DNA from: Mesomycoplasma dispar
GTDB taxonomy: Bacteria > Bacillota_I > Bacilli_A > Mycoplasmatales > Metamycoplasmataceae
DNA length: 64,000 bases
Reading direction: 5' to 3'
Assembly (NCBI RefSeq): GCF_000941075.1
Contig: NZ_CP007229.1
Coordinates: 620,001 to 684,000 of the forward strand
Shown: positions 1 to 10,160 of the stretch, piece after piece
Layout: each line of letters opens with the position of its first letter
Numbering within the stretch: the first letter of the stretch is position 1
Made by a program: the position numbers and the translations under genes
The notes under the pieces: model-generated
The model's database searches: none
Told to the model about the DNA's origin: nothing
What the model saw: the letters and a program-made list of their open reading frames with translations, nothing else

Positions 1-1619
1 TTGGAAGTGAAAAGGCCCCCGGGAAAATTGATGATCAAAAAACAAGTTCTAGTTCAACCACTCAATCTCTAAATTCAATCCCTTTTCTCGAAGAACAGAA
101 AAATACTCTCGAAATTCAGACAATCAAACTAATTAATAAAGAAAAAAAACAAACTGACGATATTGCCAAAGTTGAATCTGCCACAAAGGAAATCGAAGAA
201 AAAGAAAGTGAAATTAATAAAAAAATTGAAGAATTAAATAATAATTCGACCCTAACTGAAAACCAAATTGACCATCAAGAAGAAAAGGTAAAACTAGAAA
301 AAGAAAAGCAAGAAATTGAAAAACAAAAAAAGGACCAAGAAGAAAAATTGCTAAAAGAGCGCGAAAAGTTAATGCAAATTCAAGAAGAGAAACGAAAAAA
401 CGAACTTGAAAAACAAGAAGTTGCTCTAAAAGCAAATCGCCAAATTTTAGAAGAGAAAAAGCAATTAGATGCTGTTCTTAGCAAAATTCCGGATGCACTG
501 GAAATTGCAGAATACGAAAAAAAACGATCAAATAATGTTGCAACAGTTCTTTATCATTTTAAGCAAAATTCACCAACTTTTCATTATGAAAATTTTATCA
601 AAAAAATTGAAAATTTTGATGACAACAAAAATACAATAACTTTTAATTTTAATAATGTTAAAACTGTCGACAATAACCGCGAAACAAATGAAAGAAGACT
701 CGAAAACGTCGAACTTTCTGTTTCTAAAAAGGATTCACCTGTAAAATTAACGAAAAATGTAACTCTCTTTTGAAATTTAGAAGATGCACAAAAAATTGAA
801 GAAACTAATGCAGAATTGTATCAAAAAACTTTATCACCAATTTTTAGTAAAATTAGCCCGTCAATTTTAGCATATGCGCTTGCAAATTCTAACAAAGAAA
901 CCGTGTTTAATTCACCACTTTTTGCTAATTTTAATGCCGCATTTAGCCAAGTTTCACTTTCTGTTGGTTTAAAAGATGAGTTTTTAGGAATAAAATCTGT
1001 TGTTGATCCACAAAAATGATCCTTTAAAATTATTAGCGCAACCCCCGATGATGAAAATGGGATGCTGAAAATTAAAGCACAAATGACAAAGTCAGAAGAG
1101 CAAACTAACGAAATTAACAATGCTCAAGAATTCACTTTTAACGATTTAAAGAAAAGTAACGATTCTGATTTTGACTTTGAGGTTGACCAACATAAAGTTT
1201 GACCGCAAATTCGTGAGAAAAAAATTTTAAAAGAAGAAGGGCAAGATCAGGAGTTAACCGAATTACAAAAAGGTCAAATTGCTAAAATTATTTTTGAAAG
1301 TTTGTATTTTAAAATCAAAAATTCAGACGCTGATGTGCTTTTAAAAGAATTTTTAGTTAAAGATCACATTAAAAACAACAGTTTTTTTCCTTATCCACAA
1401 ATTATTTCGCTAAAATGAGCGGAAATGATTTCTAATGAAGGTTATAAAAAAGTCAACCTTGAACTAAAAGATAAAAAATTAATCTATAGTTTTGATTTAG
1501 AATATGCAAATTTAGCAAATAATTCGACTTTAACTTCACAGGATGACTCTTTACAATTTGCGGATTTTAAAAAGAAGAAAATTAAGGGCGAAATTCCCCT
1601 TGATCATTTTCTAAAATAA
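1..1619 (+). CDS. C-terminal part of large coiled-coil surface protein (5' end outside window)
   Basis: The frame is open from base 3 to the TAA at 1617-1619 when UGA is read as Trp (for example 771-773, 1017-1019), giving about 538 residues with no start in the window. Roughly residues 40-185 are a Glu/Lys/Gln-rich heptad-like stretch predicted to form a long coiled coil. Further on, around residues 330-380, the pattern WSFKIISATPDDENGMLKI followed by EFTFNDLKK resembles the repeated domain of mycoplasmal variable surface lipoproteins (lipoprotein-17 type); this is a pattern match by eye. The MIB-like gene begins 61 nt downstream with its own -10 box, so co-transcription is possible but not required. 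Likely a surface or adhesin-like protein; exact family not recognised. Confidence 0.7.
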
Positions 1620-1643
1620 ACTTTTAATAGTTGGGCAATTAGG

Positions 1644-1649
1644 TTATAA
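1644..1649 (+). promoter_or_regulatory. -10 box upstream of first MIB-like gene
   Basis: TATAAT inside GGTTATAATTTG, 31 nt before the ATG at 1681. No convincing -35, as is usual in mycoplasmas. An A-rich AAAGGAAAAAAA directly before the ATG acts as ribosome binding site. Confidence 0.5.
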
Positions 1650-1680
1650 TTTGTTTTACTAAAAATTTAAAGGAAAAAAA

Positions 1681-3873
1681 ATGGTTCTCTATTTATCTAA
1701 GCGAAAGAAATTTGTCAGTATTTCACTAGCCGCTGCGGTTGTTGTTTCTACTGCTTGAGCTTCAAGCGCTTATTTTGGTCATATTTTAGAAACAAGAGAA
1801 ATTCAATACTCAACAGTTGCACCTTCAACGATTTTGAAAAATCGACCTAACGATACTAATTTTTCGCCGGTAGCAAATACTGATTATATTGCTCCCCCAC
1901 CGAAAAAAAATTTACCTGAAGCACCAAAACCAAGCCCTGGACCAAAAATTGAAGTTAAAAAACCAGTTTATACCCCTGATGTTCCAACTGTTAAAAAAAT
2001 TGTCAACCCGGTTCCACAAAATAATCCTCGTTCCAAACCAAAAATTAGTTCTCCAATTGTTAGTCCTATCAAAATTCCAACCCCGGCAAAACCGAAACAA
2101 ACTGTTAGAACTACGACAATAAGAACGATTCCCCGTCCTGTGCCACAAACTCAAGTAAGTCGACCAAGTTTTACCCCGCCTTCACCAAAACAAGAAACCT
2201 ATCAAAGCGTAAGTCCTGATGGAAAATACGGAAGCGCGATTCGAGCTTTGATCGCAAGGACGCAAGCAAATATAGGAACATCAACTTCTAATTTAAAAAG
2301 CATTAATGACAGAATCCAAGAATTAAATAGACAAAAAAATGAAAGAGAAAAGTCCGTTTATTGACATAAAAATCAAGATTTAGCCGCCTGAAATGAAGCA
2401 TATGATCAGAAAATTCGTGATGAAGAATATGAAAAAAAGCGTAAAGAATGAGATCTTGATTATTATAATAAACGTCTTGCAAGATTAAAACAAGGTCAGC
2501 TAACCTCTGAAGAAATTGATTTACTTGAAAAAGGTTATACCCCCGATCCAAAATCAGATGGATGAGAACCAAGAAATAACCATGTAAAACATGCTATAAA
2601 AGCAAATAATGCAAAAGGAGTCGCCCCTTATGAAAGCCCTTGAGCAAATCAAGACTCGACAGTTTTAAGCGGACTTAAACGAGAAGGATGAAGTGGTGGA
2701 ATTGGCGATCCAAGTTCACATATAACTGATGGAGAATTTAAATCCGCGCTTGAGAAATCTGGCGTTACTTCAGGAATTAAATTAATTCAATATAAGAAAA
2801 ATGTTACAAACACGACAACTGTTTCTGGTAATTATGATTCTTTTACTTCGCTTGTTCTTGATTCAAGCGATCCAAGTGCACTGCAAAAATTTTCTTCTGT
2901 TCTTCAACAATTAGCCGAAAAACAACAAGATTTAAAAGAAGTTGTACTGCAAAATGTTGAGGGTAAAAACATTAAAACAATTGAAGAAATTATCTCAAAA
3001 CTACCGCCTAAAATTATTTCGCTTCGGCTTTTTGTTGAAGATGCCGAAGGTCTTTTAGCACTTTCTAAACTGGAAAATCATAAACTTACTGAATTATCAC
3101 TTTATTCTAACAAACAAAAAGACACCGGAAATTGGGCAATTAATCCTAATGGTCTTAAAAATGTTGATTTTATTAAATGAGATTATATTGATAAATCAAA
3201 AATCAATCTTTATAATCCAAGTGCAAAACTGCCTGGATCAATTCCTTTTGACACACTAACTTGATCAAGCGAACAAAGTACTCCGGACAAAATTAACGAA
3301 GGACTAAAAATTGCTTTTGGCTCAAAAATTAACCAACGTGTTTTCCAAGGTGTTTTTGGCGGTCGCGGTGGCTATCCACCAAATTTAGATTTTAGTAAAA
3401 CAAGTCAAAAAACTTTCAAAGGTATAAAATTTGATGAAGTAAATAGCGAATTTAACCGTCAAATATCAGAATGAGAAACCGATACCGGCGAAAAACAACA
3501 AGCAAATTATTTTATAAAATTCAACGAAGTTTCTTTTGGAATTGATTCTGATAGTTCGACTTCTGGAACAGCATCAGAGAAAAAATATACTGTAAAACTC
3601 GATGACTTTGATGGTCAAATTACAAAAAGACTTAATTTTGGGCCCTATGAATTTTCAAAAATTTATATAAAAGACAAAGATGGCAAACAAGTTCAGGGAG
3701 CAACACTTGAAATTTCAGGAACTTTTTCTGCTGAAGCAAAAGCCGATTTAGAACATTTTCTTAAAGCGGCAAAACAAACGAATGCTTTTGCAAAAATAGT
3801 TGTCGATTCTAATTTAATTGGGCAACTTGGCAATTCGCTTGAAGGTTTGCCAGTTGAAACTAAATCTTCTTAA
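1681..3873 (+). CDS. mib: MIB-like immunoglobulin-blocking surface protein, copy 1
   Basis: 730 residues under code 4. ATG follows AAAGGAAAAAAA. Residues ~10-33 form a signal anchor, followed by a Pro-rich region (~55-135) containing the NRPNDTNFSPV motif shared with copy 2, then a charged coiled-coil linker (~160-240). The C-terminal half has features I recognise from the mycoplasma immunoglobulin-blocking virulence protein family (MIB, related to Protein M): a leucine-rich stretch around residues 430-480 (SLRLFVEDAEGLLALSKL), then LPGSIPFDTLTW (~517), INEGLKIAFGSKI and GGYPPNLDFS (~565). In characterised relatives MIB binds the antibody light-chain side and recruits the DUF31 protease MIP. 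No MIP is adjacent here. Surface location is inferred from the N-terminal anchor. About half the sequence matches copy 2, so the pair arose by duplication. Confidence 0.8.
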
Positions 3874-3991
3874 TTTTTCAATCTCTTTTTTAGATTCGCT
3901 ATTATATATAATTATTATTTATAAATATTGTATTATTTTTAAGTAAGATAAAATAAATTTTTATTTTTAAAAATTTATTTTATAATTGCTG

Positions 3992-3997
3992 TATAAT
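3992..3997 (+). promoter_or_regulatory. -10 box upstream of second MIB-like gene
   Basis: TATAAT in GTATAATATTG, 95 nt before the ATG at 4092. A transcript started here would begin at the base of the 4002-4066 hairpin. Confidence 0.45.
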
Positions 3998-4001
3998 ATT
4001 G

Positions 4002-4066
4002 AAAACAAAAATCAAAAAACTAATTAATTAATCCTTTAATTATAAAATTTTTGATTTTTGTTTTTT
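4002..4066 (+). terminator. 17-bp perfect stem-loop followed by T-run (terminator or 5' leader hairpin)
   Basis: AAAACAAAAATCAAAAA at 4002-4018 pairs perfectly with TTTTTGATTTTTGTTTT at 4048-4064, with a 29-nt loop and T residues after it. It lies in the 218-nt gap between the two MIB-like genes. It may terminate transcription from copy 1, or form a leader hairpin if the TATAAT at 3992-3997 is the promoter of copy 2. Confidence 0.5.
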
Positions 4067-4091
4067 AATTTTTATAGGAAAGGTTGAAATT

Positions 4092-6272
4092 ATGGTTTTA
4101 TATTTATCAAGACGAAAGAAAATGATTATCGGTGTTGTCGCAACTGCTTTTGCAGTTGGTTTGTCTTTTTCGATTAACGAAACATTAACTAATTACAGTT
4201 GAAAACCGGTTTTAATTTCCTATTCACCAAAAGCACCGTCAACAATTTCTAAAAATCGACCTAATGATACTGGGTATAATTCTCCAGTAACAAATGCAAA
4301 ATTCGATCCATTAAAACAACCTGAACCTAAAAAAGTTAAAAAAACAGTCCCTGAAATTCAAGTGCCAAAAATTGAGGAAAAACCATTAGTTTCTAAGCCT
4401 GAAACAAAACCAGAAATTACTAAAAAACCTTCAACTGTCGTCGAATCAACTGTGCCAATTTCTGCTCCGCGCCCTTCAACAAGAGCATCTTCTCCTACAT
4501 TTAGCCGATCCGAAACAACACCAAAAGTTAATTCTCAAAACTCATCAACAGTTTTATCACAAGGTCAACTAGATGCCGCAAGTAGAGCTTGATATACCGG
4601 GGTTGGTAGTCAAATTAGTTCAACTAGATCAAAAATTAAACAATATGAAGCCGAAATCGCCGAATTAGAGCGCCGAATTAATGACCCAGCAAGTTTAAAA
4701 CTTTACACTTACGGAGAAAAAACAACTCCTGAAAAAGTAAAAGAAGGATTTAAAGCAAAAATTTGGGAAGCAAATAATTGAAAAAAACGCGAAGAAGATT
4801 ATCTTAAAGTTTTAGAAGAAGAAAAAGCGCGTGGTCCTCGATTTACTGAATTAGATCGAAAATCGATCGCTCGCGGAATGCTACCAACAAAAGAAAACCA
4901 TAATGTTTGAGGGTTTGTAAACCCTGATGACAACCCAGTAACTGGAAAAAATGGAACCTATCGTAAAAGAAACGAGAATCGTGTTCTAAACATTCCGGGA
5001 TGAGCGCCAAGATCGCCACATGGAATTGCAACCCAAGAATTTGAAGGCTGAACAAAACAAGATGTATCGACTTCAAATGAAGAATTTAAAAAAGCGATTG
5101 AAGAAATTACGGGAAGCAGTGGCTCCGGAAACGGTTCAATTAAAGTTTTTGAATATACCCCAAATGATAAAAACCCTAATAAGTCATCAAAGTCAAAAAT
5201 TACCGCGGTTTCCCTTGATGCAAATGATGAAAATGCCTTTAATAAATTCCAGGAATTTCTAGCAAAAACTAACGGAAAAATCGATGCTGTTGTTTTAAAA
5301 AATGTTGGGGATAAAAATAAAAACCAAAATATAGATAAAATTCTTCGTGCTCTTCCTGAAAAGGTGCAAAAATTAACACTATTTTTAGAAAGTAAAAATG
5401 CAATTAAGGGTCTTCGCGCAATTGAGAATAAAAAACTAAAAGAACTTGAGTTATATTCAAACGATCTTGCCATCGATGAAAATTGGTCAATTAATCCAAA
5501 TGCGGTAAAAAATGTTGACTACATTAGTTTTGACTATAATAATCCTGCAACTTTCCAAAAACAAAATCCTAACGAAAAAATTCCTGGTTCAATTTTATTT
5601 GATACACTAAGATGAGATTCAGGCGATAATGCTGACAAAATCACCGAAGGTTTGAAAGTTGCTTTTGGTTCTAAAATCTACCAGCGTCCATTTCAAGGAC
5701 GTCAAGGTGGAAAAGGCGGATATCCTCCGAATTTAGACTTCAGTGATACTGATATTAAAACGATTAAGCAAATAAAATTCGATGAAATCGACAATATTTT
5801 TAACGAAAACGTTAAAAATTGAAAAGAAGATAAGTATGCCGCTGATGATTATGAAGGATTTAAAGTTCTAAAATTCACGCATCTTTATTTTTCCGTTGAT
5901 AAAAATGGATCTGGTGGTACAACTTCAAACTCACACACTTTTACGGTTTCAGCCGATGATTTTGATAAATCAAATTATTCAAAAAGATTAAGCGGAATCG
6001 AACCAGAAATCAAACCACCAGAGCGAGATTTAAGACCTAAACCATACATTTATTTCCGTTCAGCTGGCCAAAATCAACAAAATGTGACCTTAAAATTAAC
6101 AGGTTCTTCTCTAACCGAAGATGCTAAAAAACAATTGAAAGTGTTTATCGAAGCCGTTGGTCGCGGTTATCCTTTTGCAAAAATAGAAGTTGAAACTGAA
6201 GAAATTAAGAAACAAATTTCTTCTTATTATAATAAAACAATAGAAGTTAAAACTTCAACTAGTTCAAGCTAA
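4092..6272 (+). CDS. mib: MIB-like immunoglobulin-blocking surface protein, copy 2
   Basis: 726 residues. ATG is preceded by AGGAAAGGTTG. The start MVLYLSRRKK matches copy 1's MVLYLSKRKK. Domain order is the same: signal anchor (~10-33), NRPNDTGYNSPV and a Pro/Lys-rich spacer (~55-150), coiled-coil helix (~170-260), then the MIB-type core with VQKLTLFLESKNAIKGLRAI (~420), INPNAVKNVDYISFDY, IPGSILFDTLRW (~508), and a Gly-rich RQGGKGGYPPNLDFS (~540). The variable Pro-rich and linker regions differ strongly from copy 1, while the core is better conserved, as expected for surface antigens with a constrained binding domain. A strong terminator follows at 6293. Antibody binding is inferred from family membership. 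Confidence 0.8.
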
Positions 6273-6292
6273 ACTTTTTTATAGTTTTCATC

Positions 6293-6333
6293 AAAAAACC
6301 CGAAAAATTACTAATTAAATTTTCGGGTTTTTT
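6293..6333 (+). terminator. Rho-independent terminator after MIB-like genes
   Basis: AAAAAACCCGAAAA (6293-6306) pairs with TTTTCGGGTTTTTT (6320-6333), ending in a T-run. It separates the MIB genes from the ula operon. Confidence 0.85.
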
Positions 6334-6367
6334 ACCATTATTTAGTAAAAAAAGACCATTATTATTG

Positions 6368-6373
6368 TATAAT
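6368..6373 (+). promoter_or_regulatory. -10 box of ula operon
   Basis: TATAAT in TTGTATAATATTAAC, 33 nt before the ulaD ATG. AAGGAG at 6388-6393 is a good ribosome binding site. Confidence 0.6.
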
Positions 6374-6400
6374 ATTAACTAAACCAAAAGGAGAAAAATT

Positions 6401-7069
6401 ATGGCAGTTCCACTTTTACAAATCGCACTTGACAATCAAAGTATTGAAGAGGCGATTGCTTCTGCAAAAAAAGTTGAAAAATATATTGATATTATTGAAG
6501 TTGGTACAATTTTATTAGCTTCTGAAGGGAAAAAAGCAATTTCGGAACTTCGTGAGGCTTTTCCAGATAAAATAATTGTTGCTGATGGGAAAATCGCTGA
6601 TGCTGGTAACATTTTTGGAAAAATGTTTTTCGAAGCAGGGGCAGATTTTACGACTGTAATTTGTGCAGCTGAGACACCAACTATTAAGGATTTAGTTAAT
6701 TTATCGCAAAAATATTACCAAAAAAACGGTGATACTACCGAAATTCAAGTCGAAATGACAAATAATTTTACCTGAGAACAAGTTCAGGATTGGAAAAAAG
6801 TAGCAGTTCCCCAAGTCGTCTGACACCGTCCGCGTGATTCACAAGCCTCTGGGGTAAAATGAGCGCAAAAAGATATTGATATTGTCAAAAAACTCGCTGA
6901 TCACGGATTTAAAGTCACAATTACTGGCGGGGTTGAAGTTGAGGATATTAAATTATTCAAAGGTATTCCAATTTATATTTTCATTGCTGGTCGTTCAATT
7001 CGTGATGCTGAAAACCCAGAAGCAAAAGCAAAGGAATTCAAAGATGAATTTAAAAAATACTGGAGCTAA
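6401..7069 (+). CDS. ulaD: 3-keto-L-gulonate-6-phosphate decarboxylase
   Basis: 222 residues. Decarboxylates 3-keto-L-gulonate 6-phosphate to L-xylulose 5-phosphate in anaerobic L-ascorbate catabolism (cytoplasm). It belongs to the orotidine-monophosphate-decarboxylase superfamily: VADGKIADAG (~residues 65-74) is the conserved D-x-K-x-x-D phosphate/Mg-binding signature, and EVGT (~34-37) and ITGGV near residue 177 complete the barrel. UGA is read as Trp at four places, including WHRPRDSQASG. The start is set by AAGGAG 8 nt upstream. The next gene starts inside its last codons (7044), so translation is coupled. Confidence 0.92.
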
Positions 7070-7934
7070 TTTTTTCGTTGGTATCTACGAAAAAGCGATT
7101 GATAAACGTTTTTCATTTGTCGATAAAATTAAAATCGCCAAAAAAGCAGGTTTTAATTTTATCGAAATGTCAGTTGATGAAACTGATGAATTTGCTGCTC
7201 GACTTGATTTTTCTAATGAAAAAATCAAGGAAATTCGTGATGCTTTATTCGAAAATGATTTTTATATAAATTCACTTTGTCTTTCTTTGCACCGCAAATT
7301 TCCTTTTGGTGCCGCTGATATAAAGGTACGGGAAAAAGCTGTTGAAATTATGGAAAAAGCCTTAATTTTAGCAAAAAAATTAGGAATTTCCATCATTCAG
7401 CTAGCGGCATACGATATCTATTATGAGCAAGAACACCCAAATTCTGAAATTTTTTTCATTGAAACAATGAAAAAAATTGTTGCTTTAGCAAAAAAATATA
7501 GTATAATTATTGCTTTTGAATCAATGGATACAAAATTTGCTGGAACAATTTCAAGATTGTTATACCTACAAAAATCGATCGGCGGGGGCGTATTTTTATA
7601 CCCCGATCTTGGAAATTTATCGCGTTTTTCTAATGATTTAGAAGCAGAAATTAAACTGGGAAAAAGCGAAATTGTTGCTTTTCATTTCAAAGATACACTG
7701 CCAAATACTTTTAAAAATCTTGACTTTGGTCAAGGCGATGTTGATTTTGTTAGTGCTTTTAAATATATTTTAAAAGCAAAAATTAATGTTCCTTTTGTAA
7801 TTGAAATGTGACACAAACCTGAAGATTTCAGATTAGATGCGCCATTTCTAGAAAATTTTGCAAAGCAAGTTGAAATTATCGAAAAAGCACGTGCATTTTT
7901 TAGTCAACAGTTGAGGTTAGCAAATGAAAATTAA
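7044..7934 (+). CDS. ulaE: L-xylulose-5-phosphate 3-epimerase
   Basis: 296 residues, starting MNLKNTGANFFVGIYEKA within the 3' end of ulaD (26-nt overlap). It converts L-xylulose 5-phosphate to L-ribulose 5-phosphate. It is an AP-endonuclease-2-type TIM barrel: GFNFIEMSVDE (~33-43), AFESMD (~156), the PDLGN loop (~182) and PFVIEMWHKPEDF (~252-264) carry the acidic metal-ligand positions of the UlaE/SgaU family. An upstream in-frame ATG at 6876 exists but would overlap ulaD by nearly 200 nt and add residues unlike the family, so 7044 was chosen. It overlaps ulaF by 11 nt. Confidence 0.9.
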
Positions 7935-8649
7935 AGATCAAAACGAACTTGTTTCACTACAAAAAGCCGTTTTAGAAGCAAACCTTTTATTATATAATTC
8001 AAAATTAGCGCTTCATACTTGAGGAAATGTTTCAGCAATTAGTAAAGATCGCAGTTATTATGTAATCAAACCAAGCGGAATTCCGTATGAAAAAATGCAA
8101 TTTTCGGATATGGTTGCTGTCGACCTAGAAAATAATGTCCTTGAATCCGATCTAAATCCCTCAAGCGATACTCCCACACACTCATTAATTTATAAAGCCG
8201 ATTCACGAATTAAAGCGATCGTACACACTCATTCACCTTTTACAGTCGCCTGAGCACAAGCTGGTAAAGAAATTCCCGCCCTTGGAACAACGCATGCCGA
8301 TAATTTTTTTGGTTCAATTCCTTGCACTGATTCCTTAAGTGACGAGCAAATAAATGGCGAATACGAACATAATACTGGAATTGTAATTCTTGATCATTTT
8401 GCCAAAAATAAACTTGATTTCATTGCAACTCCAGCAGTTTTAGTCAAAGAACACGGACCTTTTTGTTGGTCGAATAAATCAGCCGAAGATGCTGTTAAAT
8501 TAGCGATGACTTTCGAAGAAGTAGCGAAAATGGCTCTTTATACCAAATTAATTAACCCTTTGCAAAACCAAGCAAATCCAGTTTTGCAAAAAAAACATTA
8601 TGACCGTAAACACGGCGAGACAGCATATTATGGACAAAAAAAGCAATAA
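7924..8649 (+). CDS. ulaF: L-ribulose-5-phosphate 4-epimerase
   Basis: 241 residues. A class II aldolase/AraD-family enzyme making D-xylulose 5-phosphate, which transketolase (encoded at 17470-19317) could then use. Visible signatures: HTWGNVSA (~31-38), KPSGIPYE (~49-56), VHTHSPF zinc ligands (~98-104), ATPAVLVKEHGPFCW (~166-180), and the family-typical tail KKHYDRKHGETAYYGQ. Start ATG overlaps the ulaE end. The downstream HAD gene begins 20 nt before this stop. The ascorbate PTS transporter is not in the window. Confidence 0.92.
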
Positions 8650-9517
8650 AATTATACCACAAAAAGCGGAATTGGCGCAAATAAAAAACTTTGTTTTTGA
8701 TTTAGACGGTACTTTATTAACATCAGAGCACCAAGTTAGTCCAAAAACAGTCGATATAATTACTAAATTACAGCAAAAAAATAAAAAAATTATTTTTTGT
8801 TCTGGTAGACCGTGATATTTTATAAAAAAGTATTATTTTCAACTAAAACCCGATTTTCCTATTATTAGTTGCAACGGTTCGCTCATTTATGATTATAAAA
8901 ATAATTCTGTTGTTTTTAGTAAAAGTTTTGCTCCTAGTCAAGTTGAAAAAATTTTTCAAATCCTTGTAAAATATAAAGTAATTTTTCTGATTTATACAAC
9001 AACTAATATGCTCGCTTTTAGCGAAAAAAATAAAAATTGTCTTTGATTTTCCTATTTGCGAAAGCAAAATGAAAATTTCTCTGAAATCGAAAAATTACCA
9101 CTTACCTTTTATGAATATCAAGATCTTGAACAAACAGAAATTAACAACCTTGAGATCGTCAAATTTTTACTAATCAAACGTGATAGCGACCCTGAATTAT
9201 TTCAATTAGCTATTTCTGAGTTAGAAAAAATTGCTAATATTTATTTAGTTCAGTCGCAATCTGCGGTTATTGACATCATGATTTCTGGTTCAAATAAAGG
9301 CGAAGGACTGAAATTTTTTGAAAAAAATTATAATGTTGATCTAGAAAAAACTTTAGCATTTGGCGATGCCAAAAATGATCTTTCAATGTTCGCAGTAGCT
9401 AAATTTTCAGTTGCAATGGGTCAGTCGCATTCAGAAGTGCAAGAAAAAGCAACTTTTGTTACTAAATCAAACGATCAAGACGGAATTGCTGACTTTTTTA
9501 AAAAATATTATGAATAA
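8630..9517 (+). CDS. Cof-type HAD-superfamily sugar-phosphatase-like hydrolase
   Basis: 295 residues from the ATG at 8630. An earlier in-frame ATG at 8600 lies further inside ulaF. HAD motif I is FVFDLDGTLLTSE (Asp nucleophile near residue 23), motif II CSGRPW, motif III the Lys in SGSNKGEGLKFF, and motif IV FGDAKNDLSMF. The C2-type cap lies between motifs II and III, as in Cof/YidA phosphatases that dephosphorylate sugar phosphates or related metabolites. Overlap with ulaF suggests it is expressed with the ula genes. The substrate cannot be told from sequence. Confidence 0.85.
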
Positions 9518-10034
9518 TTTAGTAAGTTTTCTAAGTCGTTTTCAAAAAGTGAAAATCAACCATTTTTCCGATGGTTATTGATTAGTACCAAAATTTTGAA
9601 AAATTTTATCTCCTAGACTAACTGGGTATGTTATTAAAAAAGGTAAAACTTTAGAAGAAATAGTTATTCACAACGATTTTCTTCATAAAGAAATAATTTT
9701 TAGTTTTAACGGTGACCATAATTTTTATAATTTTAATATTGCCTTAAAATTGCGCGAGATTGACTTTCGGCTTGATCCAAATGCGGTTAAAAAAAAGCCT
9801 GATGATGGTTTTTTTGTTTTTTTTCCAATTGAAAATTGTAAAATTATCCTTGATAAGCGCTCATTACAACTAATTTATGATGGAATTATTCCGTTTTTTT
9901 CAAAAAATTATTACAAAAAAATGGTCGATTATCAAAGAGAGTATGCTCAAAAAAACCAAATTAGCCAAGAATTTATTGGATTTTTTTGAAGGAGAAACGG
10001 CTATAAAGAAGTTTATGAGCAAAAACCGCAGTAA
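9510..10034 (+). CDS. Conserved hypothetical protein, last gene of ula operon
   Basis: 174 residues starting MNNLVSFLSRFQKVKINHF; its ATG overlaps the end of the HAD gene by 8 nt. Trp codons are UGA at several points (GYWLVPKFWKIL, FIGFFWRRNGYKE). No membrane segment or signal peptide. The middle has alternating beta-like segments (EEIVIHNDFLHKEIIFSFNG). I do not recognise a family. Tight overlap says it is translated with the operon. A terminator follows at 10071. Confidence 0.7.
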
Positions 10035-10070
10035 AATTAGAAAAATGTGGTATCATTTAGTAAAAATATT

Positions 10071-10111
10071 AAAACTAAAAAAACTAATTATTAGTTAATT
10101 TTAGTTTTATT
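10071..10111 (+). terminator. Stem-loop terminator after ula operon
   Basis: AAAACTAAAA (10071-10080) pairs with TTTTAGTTTT, with an inner arm ACTAA-TTA-TTAGT, followed by T-rich sequence. About 37 nt beyond the stop at 10034. Confidence 0.65.
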
Positions 10112-10160
10112 TTGTATTGAAATAAATTTTGTTTTTAATATGTAGTCAGGTTTAAATATA

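Noticed and set aside
214..435. Minus-strand 73-residue Leu/Phe-rich frame
   Set aside because: It is the antisense shadow of the Glu/Lys-rich coiled coil in the long plus-strand gene.
4958..5473. 171-residue minus-strand frame in the second MIB-like gene
   Set aside because: Ser/Phe-rich antisense of a continuous code-4 gene with recognised motifs; no ribosome binding site.
6876..7043. Upstream extension of ulaE to an ATG at 6876
   Set aside because: It would read ulaD out of frame for nearly 170 nt; the family starts near MNLKNTGANFF.
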